Positions 46,856 to 58,540 of a DNA stretch of 64,000 nt are shown here, piece after piece. Below the pieces are notes generated by a model. It was not told the DNA's origin and ran no database searches. It saw only the letters and a list, made by a program, of their open reading frames with translations. How positions within the stretch are numbered: position 1 is the stretch's first letter; each line of letters starts with the position of its first letter. Source of the stretch: Trichosphaerium sp. ATCC 40318 (lineage: Eukaryota; Discosea; Flabellinia; Trichosidae); assembly GCA_038496445.1 (NCBI GenBank), contig JALMLS010000561.1, positions 1 through 64,000 of the forward strand, read 5' to 3'. A program made the position numbers and the translations under genes.

Positions 46856-48330
46856 TTAACGCTTGACGAAAGTATGCTTTTTACGGGCTTTGACGTATCC
46901 AGACTTTTTACGTTCCTTTTTACGTGGATCACGGTATAAGAAGCCAGCTAGAATAAGAACATAAGAGACGAGTCATTGAGAAAAAAAACAAACAAAAGAA
47001 GCATAACATTTCAAATGATTCAAGAAAAATCGCGATTAATATTTTGGCTCCTGCAGAAGGAAAAACTACGTCAAATATCCGTAGAGCGCCATCCAAGAAG
47101 CCGTGTTATATGATTACGTATATATAAAGAAAAAAAACTTGAACCACAAGTAGAACAAGTGAGGAGAAAAAAACCTTGAAGGGTAAAACAAGTTTTTTTA
47201 AAGGATGCAATAAAACAAAGCATACCGTATTTCATTGGTGCACGGTACTCTGGGTCCATCTTTATCAATGCTTTTGCAAGTGCCATACGTATAGCAGCAG
47301 ATTGTCCTATAACATAGAACCTTTAGATACAACAAAAACACCAAAAACATTTTTTTTTTCACAAAATTTTTTGAATTGAAACATAAAAAAGAAATCAATG
47401 TGGGCCTCGTTATAGGCCTTGCTTCTCTACAATCAACACAAATCGTACCACCACAACCTCCTCCTTTGACGTGACAGTGTATATCAATATGATGGTAAAG
47501 TTCTGTAACCATGAGTGGTTGTATTACGCGATTTCGCGTGAAGAAGTCGTGAAAGTAATATTGAATGCTTTTGTTGTTTATCATGATTTTACCTGTACCA
47601 TTCTTCTTTACAACGACCTGTAACGCTGTTAGTTGATAATAAGACCGTTTTTGGAGTATTCTAACGCAATAATACGTACATTAGCACGAGCTCTCTTTCT
47701 TCTTCCACCGCCAATGGCAACGTCTCTGCCTGGAGGTAGTGGAGCAGGGCGAGGGTCCGCATAGTGCTAGGAGGTGGGTTTAGTCCGACATACAATTAAA
47801 AAAACTTGTCTTTGTCGCTTATTTTGCTCTGGGACCTTTTATACGGTACGTACTACTTTTTTTTGGCGATCATGCTCCATTTTCCATGCAGCATCGATAT
47901 CTTTACGCTCAAGAAGCTCTGGTTGTCTAGGTATAGTTAAAACGCATACGAGTTCGAACTAATAGTGTCCGCTTGAATTAGTGCTAATAAACACATACAG
48001 AACAGGCGAGAATTCATCTTCCTCCGCTGGAGGTATATAAGTGACCTGTTGTACTGTTTGAGGTTTTTCTTTTAGCCAATCACCAAATACTCTCCTCCTG
48101 AGCCCTTTCCAGTTGTAGGAATCCCTGGAGTCGAATATAGTCATATCTCTGTTTTCTCCTTTTTGTGGAGGTTCATCAGCTTTAAAAGCGATGCCGTGTG
48201 GGTAATCCATCTTCTCCACATGCTCTGGGCTCATTTTCTTCACATTCACGTTTCTAACTACCAAACGTGTTTGCGTCTGTCTTGGAGTGTTCCTTGCGTA
48301 GGCACGCCCTACGGTCGCTCTGCACAGCAT
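46856..48330 (-). CDS. MRPS9: Mitochondrial small-subunit ribosomal protein uS9m
   Basis: The N-terminus MLCRATVGRAYARNTPRQTQTR looks like a mitochondrial targeting sequence and leads a long extension (MSPEHVEKMDYPHGIAF...). The conserved part is RRKRARANV (with GGG before it), GTGKIMINNKSIQYYF, VTELYHHIDIHCHVKGGG, AIRMALAKAL and the C-terminal RKKERKKSGYVKARKKHTFVKR. The last resembles the KKPGxxxARxxxQFSKR tail of bacterial S9 that reaches the P site. About five exons, minus strand, starting 55 bp downstream of the arginyl-tRNA synthetase stop. Confidence 0.9.
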
Positions 48331-48384
48331 ATTGCCTGGCGTAGAGATTAAAATAATTCGACAAACATTGACTTTCACTTTATT

Positions 48385-51009
48385 TTACACTTTGTCAAGT
48401 ACTTTAACGTTCAGCAACCCGCAAGCAATCTTTAATACCTCTGCAACGGCTATGCATAGTTGTAGACGCGAGGTTTGTTTCTCAGCTCCCAAAACGCGAC
48501 ATCGTTCGTAAAACATTGAAAATCGCCTTATTGTATCGTGAATATAAGTACCAAGGAGATGAGGCTCTAATGTTTCTTCAACACGCTCTAAAACATCGTG
48601 AAGCTCCAGAAGCTTTTTGGCTAGTGTCTATTACGCGTACGTTAGCTCTAGTTCGTAGTTTAAGCTGCTATAAAATCTTGACGTACGATTTCTTCTGGTG
48701 CATACTCAACAGACGGGTCTAGTTCTTCAGCAAACCTTGACGATTCCTCCAGTGTTGGAAGCTCAACATTTTGTTCTACTGCACGTCGCTGAATAGAACG
48801 GATACGCGCGTATGCATACCTACAGCCAAGAGAGAATGTTTTAGATGGTTAATACTAAGTTGGCTTTAGACGTACATGAGGTACATTGCTGTATTCCCTC
48901 TCAAATGAAGCATGTTTTTAAACGTGAATTTGTATGAGTGTTTTCTCATTTGTGCTAATTCAAAGTACTTTATAGCGTTTATAGCTATACTATCAGTTCT
49001 TTCGTTATCAAGTAGTTCTTCATCAGCAGTTCCAGTGCGTTCAGGTTCCTTTAGGATCGTTAAAGACCATCTTGTGGTATTGTGTGCTTGTCCGTACTTG
49101 TTTGAGCTCTTGTTTGAATTCCATGCCTTTAAAACAGAAATCGTTTAGCGCTATTTCTTTACATGTTTAAATGGTCTACAGTACCTTCTCTTTCTTGCAT
49201 GTTACGTGCGATTGTAAAGTCTTGATCAACATGTTGAGCGCGTAGTGTTGACTTTGATGCATGAACAGCAGATTTGGTGTGCTCCAATGCTTCTTCAATC
49301 AACTCTGCTAGTGCCTTTGGGTTACCTTAAAAATTGATTAAGTCACATGTATTTGATTTCATTCTAGTACCATCTCTAGAGCTCAATTTAGAACCTTTTT
49401 CATCTAACATAAGTCCAAACTTAACATGTCTGACTTCTATTGCTTTAGGATCATACCAACCAGCAGTTTGTCCCATCTAAGAGAAGGGTAAACAACTTTA
49501 AGTCACGTGATCGCAAGTTTTTTGTTTGTACTTTGTATACTGAATCGAAATGCTTCTTTTGTGTCTCATCTACGACATATAAAAGTTTATCATATCCTTG
49601 ATTAAGGCGTTGACGTAAAGCAGCTAAATCTGCAGCTGCATACATGAATGTTCCATCACTCCTTTTAATAAATGTTGGAGCAACTTCTTTTTCTTTTAAA
49701 GGAACCATAACGCGACCTTCATCGTCCTTGACGATTATGTTCTACAAAGAGTGTTATGTAAGCAAACACGCAAGCATGGATTAGATGCTTCAGTACCTTT
49801 TGAAGGAGTTCTTCGATAACACTTGGAATTTCATTCGCATAGTATGATTCACCTCTTTCTTCAACTTTGATGTTCAAAGAATCAAAAATTTTATCAAATC
49901 CTTTTCTGGAGAAGAACTGAGGTTAGAAATACCAGTGGTGTCATCTTACACGATTAAAATACCTGCTAGCAGCACATATACCATTCCATAGTTTTGTATA
50001 TTCACTTGTTTTATCACCTGACTGAAGAACACGTAAAATTTCTGCAGTTTTTGTAGAAAAGTCTTTATCTTCTTTTGCAAACGCCTTTGCTTTTGAGTAG
50101 ACTTGAGATAGGTCTTGAGGTGAGGGTAGATCAACTTCACTCAGTGAATCGCATTTAAGAATATCTTTTGCCCACTGTAAATCTTCTTTCATTGCATATG
50201 CTATGACTTGTGCCATGTGTGCGCCAAAATCACCTTGGCAATAAAAACATTTAGTTTTCTTTTTAAAAATAAGTTGCAGGTACTAACCCACGTGACTATA
50301 TCCATGTACTTCATGCCCACGGTATTCATGTACTCGTTTCAAGCTTTCTCCAATAACTGCAGATCGTAGATGACCGACATGAAGCTCTAGAAAGGTATTA
50401 AACAAAACGCTATTATTTAAATGTGATATTTACCTTTTGACATATTTGGTGAGCAATAGTCTATAAGTACTTTTTGTTTTGTAGGATGTGGAGGTAATTC
50501 ATGCATTCTTTTATTAGTAGCTTGTTGCATAATCCAATTTGGATTCATGTCAAATTTAATAAACCCTCTTGGTTCAGTTTTTATGTTCGCAACCATCTAA
50601 AACAGTTGTTTTAACACGTGATTTCAAGATGTAATTCATTCAAAAACAAGAAATAATGTCACACTTTTTTGTGATCATAGCTGCGTTTCTCAACGTCTGT
50701 ATAATTTTCCAAAGAAAGCTAAGGTATTGTTGTTGTTTTAGTAATGCGTACGTTCGTCTTTGGAAGGTTTTCAACGATTTTATCAGCAATTTCTTTAGGT
50801 GACATTGTTTTGCCTATTTTAGTCTTTGCACCTATCCTCATTGCGACACTATCTTGGAAATCCGTGTATTTTCCTTTAGCTACTAATGATACAAACTCTG
50901 GTCCTTCTTCGTCTGGAAATGTTTTTTTGATTGCCTCGTTTACAAGGTTGTGCATCCTTTTTTTTGGCGTTTCGAAGCGTGGTACGGCACTATCATGGTT
51001 CTGTGACAT
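48385..51009 (-). CDS. RARS: Arginyl-tRNA synthetase
   Basis: Class I synthetase charging tRNA-Arg. The N-terminal additional domain reads [29 protein letters not shown]. The catalytic core has [18 protein letters not shown] (HIGH) and [15 protein letters not shown], and the KMSKS position reads SKLSSRDG. The anticodon-binding C-terminus ends [19 protein letters not shown]. About nine exons. The long insert after the HIGH region and the [13 protein letters not shown] motif match eukaryotic cytosolic-type enzymes. No clear targeting peptide: it starts [12 protein letters not shown]. Confidence 0.95.
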
Positions 51010-51359
51010 AACTAAGAAAAATACTGTACGAATGTCAATATTACGTACGCGTCGGCGAATATATCTATGCTGTAATGCTTTTGAGGACACTCTTAGACTA
51101 GTACACGTTATTTAATACGCTTGGACCTACAAGCATCACTGGTACCTTCTACACACCAACCTAGCGCGTAACATGCTCTCAGTAAGATTTTGAGAGTGAG
51201 TTCTGGTGATTAAAACATCACTTAATCTATACACACGTAAAAACACCTAAACACGCGAGATCAAATGGTTGTCTACGATTTTAAACTTAAGGCAACAAAA
51301 ACAGAAAATTTACTACAATTCACCTATTCATACAAGTTAACGCTTTCTGTCGTAGTTTA

Positions 51360-54290
51360 ATGGCAGAACGTAGGTCTAATTTACAGTATACATCTAATTG
51401 GCCTGTTGAACCTGTATCTGATGCTAAAGGGGTACGTTGTGTTACTCGTTCTTCTACTGATTACTTCCAAAGATAAAGCCAAACGTTCAACAAAACAAAC
51501 AACCTAAACAGGCGAAAAAGCAACGCAAGAAGAAGGCAAAGCCATCTAAAGGGCTTAAACCGGTGTCAGATGACTTACCAAGAAGGAAAGGATCCAAAAC
51601 ACCTCGTAACGACGGTAAACGCAAAAAAAATGATGTGTCGGTTGTACCAGATGCCAGACACATTAATACAGCGCCAACAGGTGGAATTGGCACACCAACA
51701 CGGATACGCAGTACGTCAGCATTTTACGCGATCATACACGCTCTTACAAGCGATAAAGCGCTAAACTACTAAAAATATAAACCTGTTTATCGCGAACTGT
51801 ACAATCATCTCATTTTTACTCAAAGCACTTGTACCTGGTAACGCTGTCATTATGACACAGAGTAAAACACAGTATCTACCAGAGTTTCATGGTGTTGTGG
51901 ATATAAAACAAAAGCGTACAATCATCATAGTGATCGATCCTCAAAAAAATTGTATAGAGTATGTCATTTTTTTTTGAACGAACTTCTGTCTGTGTCTTAA
52001 CCATCTGATTTTTTTTTAGGTTTCTTACACGTGGTAAGAAGAAGGATAAAGTACATAGGTTCCTACATGCAACAGACTTGGGTTCTATTGAGTGTGATAT
52101 TAATAATGACACTCGTTTAAGAATATCACTCAAAACAACACAAAAACCAATTGCATTGGGTTTTCCAAACTTTGGTTCAAGACAACAGTTTTGTTACTTG
52201 CTTCGTTGGTTATCACATATAAATGAAGATAAAATGAATACGCGTAATGTGTCACAAAAGTTTGACGTACAAATGTGGCTTGATGTGTACGTCCACGTGT
52301 GGTGAAGACATTTTCTCTTTTTTTTCTTAACACTCATTTAGCTATGTGGGTACATGGAATGTAGGTAATGCACCTCCGAATGTCCCCTCTTTTGAGCCTT
52401 GGATACCAAAAGATAAACATACAATTTACGCTATTGGTTCTCAAGAGTGTGACTACACAGCAAGAAAACCACACAAGAACTGTGCTGCTGATTGGTATTG
52501 TTGATTTTTTTTTGGATGTTATTTTTTTTTAACTGTTATTAGGTTTACAACTCTACTTGATCACTTGGGACCTAGTTATCATGAACTTGCCCGTGTTTCT
52601 TTAAGAGAAATGAGACTACTTGTAGTTATTAGAAAAGATCACTTAAGGCGGGTGACAAATGTACAAATTTCAAGTGAAGGCACAGGTAATTATTGTGCTT
52701 TTCTCAAAGTGGCTCTTATTTCGTTTCCTTAATTCTTTTTTAATTTTAGGTATTGCAAATAGGTTTGGTAATAAAGGAGGCGTTGCAGTCGCCTTACAAT
52801 ATGGAGAAACACATTTGTGTTTTATAAGTTCACATTTAGCAGTACGCAAACTAAGAATCTTTTAGCTCTGTTTTTGTTTTATTTTGTTTGGCACTTTGGT
52901 TGAAACTAACTTGCTGGCATGCTAACCCTTTTTGCTCAATAGGCCCATCAAAATAATGTAAAAGATCGACATGAGGATGTTATAGAACTTATAAAGAGAC
53001 TTCAGATAGGCCCTAGAGAAGTACTAGACATTCATATAAACAAAGAAATTCAAAGTTAATTTTTTCCCTTTTAGAGACCTGATGTTCTTGGAGGCGAATT
53101 TCATCATATATTTTGGTTTGGCGACTTGAATTATCGTATAAACGATAAAAGAAAGAAGGTTATTAGTCTAATAGAGCAAAAAAACTTAACAGCATTAAAG
53201 TAAGTACTCATCGTGACTCCAAGAAAACTCTTGTGTTTTAACTTGTTTTAAGAAAATCAGACCAGTTGATTGAAGAGATGGAACAAAAGGCTATTTTTGT
53301 GGGCTTCAAAGAAGGTAGTATTTCGTTCAAGCCAACATATAAGTTTGACCCTGGATCTCGTGATCATTACTCTAAAGAGAAGAATAGAGTACCTTCATGG
53401 TAAGTTGTGATATTCTTAAAATATTCCAACTAATTTTTTGGCACAGGTGTGACCGCATTTTATGGCGTTCTTGGCCTAATTGCCGTATTCGCCAACTTAC
53501 ATATAATGCTGCGCATGAACTTATGTCCAGTGATCATTCGCCTGTATATTCTACTTTTAAGGTATGCTCTACAATGATTCATGGGTATAAGAAACTAACT
53601 GTGGCTTTTTGATACAGGTAGAAATTTACAAGACGTTTGTACCAACTTACTATTGTGCTGCATGCACCATAAAACTAACTAATTTGTCAGCAAAAAATCT
53701 TCCTGCTGAAGATGCAAGAACCAAGACATCAGGTAACATAAAAGCGGTGCTAACTTCAAATTTCCACAAAACCAATTCAGTTTTTTCCTCTGAACATCTT
53801 TTTTGGTCTCGTTGACATGCTATCCATGCAATCAATATAATGATTTCAAATGCAAAACACGCTACACACTAAATTATTTATTACTCTCAGTTTTAATTGT
53901 TTGTTTAGATCCGTACATAGTCTTTGCTGCACCTTTCTTGAGTGAAGATGAAAAAACATCAATAGTAAAAAAAGACTTGAACCCATCATGGCCTGATACT
54001 ATTACACTACACCCTTTTATTCCTCATAAAGAATACCTAGAGACACAACATATACGTTGTTTAGTATGGGATAATGATGTTGTGTATGTTCTTATTGTCT
54101 CAAACCAAAGAAGCTCACGTGATATTTTTTTTTTAGGAAAGATGATTTTTTGGGTCACGGTGTTATCTCGTTAAAGGGTCACTTGACATCAAAGGCTACA
54201 GTTTTCACTGTAGATTTAACTAGACGTGGATTTATAACAGGGACGTTACATGGTAAGATTAGTACTCATTATGGTGAGCACGGTGTGTAA
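51360..54290 (+). CDS. Inositol polyphosphate 5-phosphatase with C2 domain
   Basis: Removes the 5-phosphate from phosphoinositides. Layout: a Lys-rich N-terminus, a possible PH-like segment (FHGVVDIKQKRTIIIVIDP...FCYLLRWL), and the catalytic domain with TWNVGN, AIGSQE, FGNKGGVAVAL, FWFGDLNYRI, VPSWCDRILW and SSDHSPVYSTF. The last four are diagnostic and intact. A C-terminal C2-like domain follows (YYCAACTIKLTNLSAKNLP...DPYIVFAAPFL...LNPSWPDTITL). The gene diverges from the arginyl-tRNA synthetase across about 350 bp. At least ten short introns, several with TCACGTGA. Confidence 0.93.
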
Positions 54291-54641
54291 ATAAGAACCT
54301 TTGTATTATGATAAAAAAGATGTTAATAATAGGTATTTTAAAGTTCAAACAAAACCAAAATTAGCTCTAAAAGCACACAAATTTAAAGCGTGATCAAGGG
54401 TTTTAAAAGTAAACAGGACGGTTGGTTTGTTTTGCCTTGTATCACATCAAAGAGAATGAATAAAACAAATTCGTACAATTTCAATAATGTAGTGACAGTG
54501 TCAGTTTATTTTTTGAAACACTGTAGTGTTGAAGGAAGGTAACAACAAGAAAAAAAAAAAAGTACTATCTTTTAGGTGGATGAAGTAAATGAAAGCATAG
54601 ATCTTTGTACAAAAAAATCAGTTAGATACCACTACAACCCT

Positions 54642-55100
54642 TTAAGACCAAGATAGCATATCGTTACTACGTAAACTTAAGTTTAAGCAACACACGTGTA
54701 AATTACAAATAGGTTTATTTCTTCCAACAAAAATTTTAGTTGTCTGCAAAAAGAGCAGCGACAAGTGAAAAATTGTGTCTTTACACGCCATTGCGGATAG
54801 TATTAAATACCTACAACATGTCAACCAGCTGTGTTGTGAAAAAAAGCATAAAAGAAATCTATTACGGTGTCTATATGCACTTGAGTCTTCTCCATATGCG
54901 TCAGAGCTCCCACTGCAATATTAAGCTGCTTTGAAGCGGCATCTAGTTATAATTGATTACAGTCAAACAAAGATGCTTCATAACTTGTAATTGAGCGTAC
55001 CTAGACGGTTTTGAACAGATTGTAGGCCCATAATCATTTGTTTTAACTCTACTCTCGTGACTTGCCTTCCAGGAAGATCTCTACCAACAAGATCATCCAT
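54642..55100 (-). CDS. Small helical protein, possibly prefoldin-like
   Basis: Three exons on the minus strand give MDDLVGRDLPGRQVTRVELKQMIMGLQSVQNRLD, AASKQLNIAVGALTHMEKTQVHIDT and TTKIFVGRNKP... to a stop at 54642. The first two exons look like an amphipathic helix. The KIFVGR segment recalls prefoldin subunit 1 (VGRMF), but the second helix expected there is absent, so the 3' end may be mis-spliced in this reading. Start codon 89 bp from the divergent GT61-like gene. Confidence 0.4.
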
Positions 55101-55189
55101 TATTATAACATTAACCGCAAACAGTTATCACGTGATTTTTTTCACCACAAAAAAGTCAGCGAAGGTCACAATTTTTATTAGCGCTTGAG

Positions 55190-57099
55190 ATGCCTACGTT
55201 GACACGCATACGCGTGCTAACGCTAGTTTACGTATTAGTACACGTTATAAGCGTATATGGTGAGGATAGTAGGTTTAATCCATCAATTGACTGCCGAAAC
55301 GTCAGCAAAGAGTTGTATGGTGATATAAAACCGCTAGAGTTTGAAATTATATGTAAAATAACAGTACTATAAACTTTAAAAAAACAAATTTAGTTGCCTC
55401 TTCTGATAGCCTTCAGGACGCTCTATGGTGGAAAGATGGCGTATACTATGGACATCCTAAAGTACAACCAACCTTAGAAAAGTATCTCACGTGGTAGGTA
55501 CTACAAGCTGTTTTTAGATACAATACGCTTTTTCCTTTTTTTTTTTTTCTGTTTGCACGTGACGTATTTCTTATTCATATTTGTTTGCTAGGGATAGATT
55601 TGGAGATCCAAAAAAGCTGAAAGGAACACGACGAATACAATTTTCCATGCTTAATCCAACAATGCAGAGTATTCAAACGGGTGCATGGCCACATTGGTAC
55701 AACAAAGAGTATGTTCTTAAGAAATGAATCTGGTTTTTTTTTTGTTGTCTTTATAACTTTGTGCCTGTCACTCACTTTGTTTTTCTTCATAGGAAATTTG
55801 AGTTTGATGAGCTTATAACTGATCCTGTCGTACCTATATTCCACGTATGGCCTAACGTTTATCATCTCATGTTCGTCACCTTTTTCTTCTTTTTACAAAG
55901 GCCTTAAGCGTTTTGTTTGAATTAAGTTTCGATGTTAGGTACGAGTTTTGGCTGCCTACTTGGTCTATTGAGAAGTACTGGGGTATATTAAATAGAACAC
56001 AGCTAGTAGTAGATGACACTGATGAAAGATCAACTCGTATTAATAACTACTGGGAAGAGGCGTACGTTAGTCTACAACGTCATTTGTTTAATTTTCCTTG
56101 TAGTTACTTTCCTGTCCTAAGCCAAGCAGGACCGTTGATATATTTACAACATAATAAGACAAAAGCGAGGTAATATAATACTGTCTTTTTTTGCACAGAG
56201 CCTAGATTGACGAAGGGTTTTTACAGATTTTTTCGAGAGATATATTTTGGAAGACCTTTTTTTGGGTTCCTTCAATGGCCACCAAAGCCTCTTTGGGGTG
56301 ACATTAAGAAATGGCTTAATAAAGAATTCAAAGTAAATATACCTCCTCCAACAAAACCAAAGGTTATGGTCATGCTAAGAAAGGCCTCCAGACGTATACT
56401 CAACACCGACGAAGTAGTGACAACAACTATTATATTTTCTTACTTTTTTCTTATTTAGGTCGAGGACATGTTGAAGGCTATGGGTTTGGACTATGATGTT
56501 GTTGATTTCGAAAGTACATCTCTAAAGGATCAAATGAGTACAGTTCAGAAATATAACATATTCTTAACAACCTTCGGTAAGCTTGAACGTCAAAAAAAAA
56601 CGAACTAATTTTTTGGCTAAAGGTGCTGGTTCGTTTAACTTTTTGTGGCTCCCAAAAAACTCGATTGCAATAGAGCTGTTTAATAGAGATGGAAAGACTT
56701 GGTTCTTATATGAAGGTGTTGCTAAAATATCTGATGTTAGATACTTCAGTCTTCACCAGGTTGGCACTTGGCCACCTGAACTGTGGGCAAAAGAACACCA
56801 AGGCTTGTACGCTTCTTCCAAATGTTTCCCTTTCCTTGACACTAACAACTTTTGTTTTGGATAGAGATTCTATTCCTGGAGATTTTGAGCGTCGTGGATG
56901 TGAAACACGTGATAATTACTATTCAGAGCCTTGCCTGAGTTTCGCAGAAAGAGGAGACGTTTGGGTTAATATTGCACAATTAAGGCATTTGCTTGAAAAA
57001 GCAATAAACGAAAATGCAACATCAGTATTTTCTGACAAAGTTAAATTGTTTGAGGACGTACCAGGTAACACCTATTTATCTCTTATAAATATTTACTAA
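55190..57099 (+). CDS. GT61-like glycosyltransferase
   Basis: The N-terminus TRIRVLTLVYVLVHVISVYG is a signal anchor, placing the catalytic part in the Golgi/ER lumen. Multiple exons follow. The family region includes RKASRRILN, LKDQMSTVQKYNIFLTTFGAGSFNFLWLPKNSIAIELF, corresponding to the HGAGLTNxLFLPPGSxVIEL block of GT61 (DUF563) enzymes such as EOGT and plant xylan transferases. The family's leading His is replaced by Thr-Thr-Phe here. The donor and acceptor sugars cannot be deduced. Such an enzyme could glycosylate Thr/Pro-rich stalks like those of region 1, but that is only inference. Confidence 0.8.
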
Positions 57100-57545
57100 G
57101 TATTGATACCATAGAGTACTCTGACTACATTTTAAAAGAATAACATGCACACCAGGTTTCACTTATGTAAGTTGAAATGCTTGTTAAAATACAAGGTTTA
57201 ATGCCACGTTGACCAACCGTATAAACCGATAGCTTACATTTCAACCGTTTTAATAAGTACACTCAAAAGGTTACAAGCCACGTTGGCACTGCATTTTTTC
57301 AATGAACTCAGTTTTGTGCTCCACAATTGTCCAATGAATTAGAACCAACTAAGTTTCATGGCAGCTTTATTGCCAAGCTTCTTCCCTTATGTTAATTCTT
57401 GAGAGATTTTTGCGTCCACAACATTAAACCGTTTTTTGTGGAAATATTTACAAGTGTCAAAACGTTCTGTGAAGCAAAGTCCGAACACTCTTTATTTAGC
57501 ACAGGTATTTACAACCCCTTCCTCCCACCACGTACAACTACGGAT
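57100..57545. other. Intergenic stretch
   Basis: About 450 bp. The frame of the next gene is open from 57399 without an ATG until 57546, and CACAG at about 57502 could be an acceptor. An upstream exon is therefore possible but not located. Confidence 0.4.
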
Positions 57546-57809
57546 ATGGGTTCCTTTTTCTCAATGATTCCGTATCCTTATAACCCATTTGCTCCAATAT
57601 CCAGCAGACTAGCGCTTGACAATCCACAATATGCAGGTTTAACAACGAACGAAGCCACAAGACGTATTAAACAGGCGTATGGAGATCATATCATAGTAGC
57701 CGTGTGGGTTATAGGCGAACCAGTAGAAGATGACCTTCATCATCGTCGCGTTCAACTATACGTTAATAGTAAGGAGCCTGATATTGTTGTAAACTATCTG
57801 TGTCAATAA
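57546..57809 (+). CDS. Potato-inhibitor-I-like small protein
   Basis: 87 residues from the first ATG (MGSFFSMIPYPYNPF). The C-terminal 55 residues, GLTTNEATRRIKQAYGDHIIVAVWVIGEPVEDDLHHRRVQLYV, follow the pattern of potato inhibitor I / I78 serine-protease inhibitors: helix with GxxxxxAxxxI, strand, loop with D, then RVxxxV. The binding loop would lie around GEPVEDDL. No signal peptide is visible, so either it acts inside the cell or an upstream exon is missing. The family call is based on pattern only. Confidence 0.5.
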   Translation: MGSFFSMIPYPYNPFAPISSRLALDNPQYAGLTTNEATRRIKQAYGDHIIVAVWVIGEPVEDDLHHRRVQLYVNSKEPDIVVNYLCQ

Positions 57810-58540
57810 ATAAAACAACAATTTGGTATTCTTCCCCTTCCTGCCGCTTTCTTACCAAATGTTGTTTGTGAATCCAACAATTACAGCCCTTATTGTTAAC
57901 AATAACTGACAATGCGCACGCCGTGTAGTTCTGTTCTCACGTGACAGGGCTCCCCATTGAAAACATGATCCGCTCACTTGTCGTACTTGATTTCGCAAAT
58001 TGACTAAGTTGCATGACTGACACGTTTATTGTTGCACTGCTCCGAAATACCTTGTCTAACAAATCACCTTAAATATGATAATAGTTTCACTGACCAAGCT
58101 TTACTTTGTCAGGCTACTAGGATTACCAGTATACATTAATATAGCCAGTCATTTCAAATTCTCAATGCTACATAAGCAGTCATTTCGACAGTGTTTAAAC
58201 ATTGTAACAAGCAAAAATTGACGTCTGAATTAGGTTGAGTACTGTACCTTGCTTCTCCTACAACAAACCCCGAACTCATCTTTGAGGTTATCCAAAAACA
58301 ACGAAACCATTAGCTTCACCGATACAAAAGTAGCTGGCATCCTGGTCGCATGCACGTGAAAGATTGGTTGGTAAAACTCCAAATATCAACCCATCAAGCA
58401 CCAATGCAGTAAATACGGTTACGGGCTTGATGTGCATGGTTTGGGTAGACTACATACGCTATGTCAAATGCTTGTTTACTTTCATTGAACCACTTTCCAT
58501 TCTAAACTACTCGTGTACATCCGTTAAAGAGCGTTTTCTT
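57810..58540. other. Gene-free stretch
   Basis: About 730 bp. CACGTG at about 57938 and 58353. No gene or RNA seen. Confidence 0.55.
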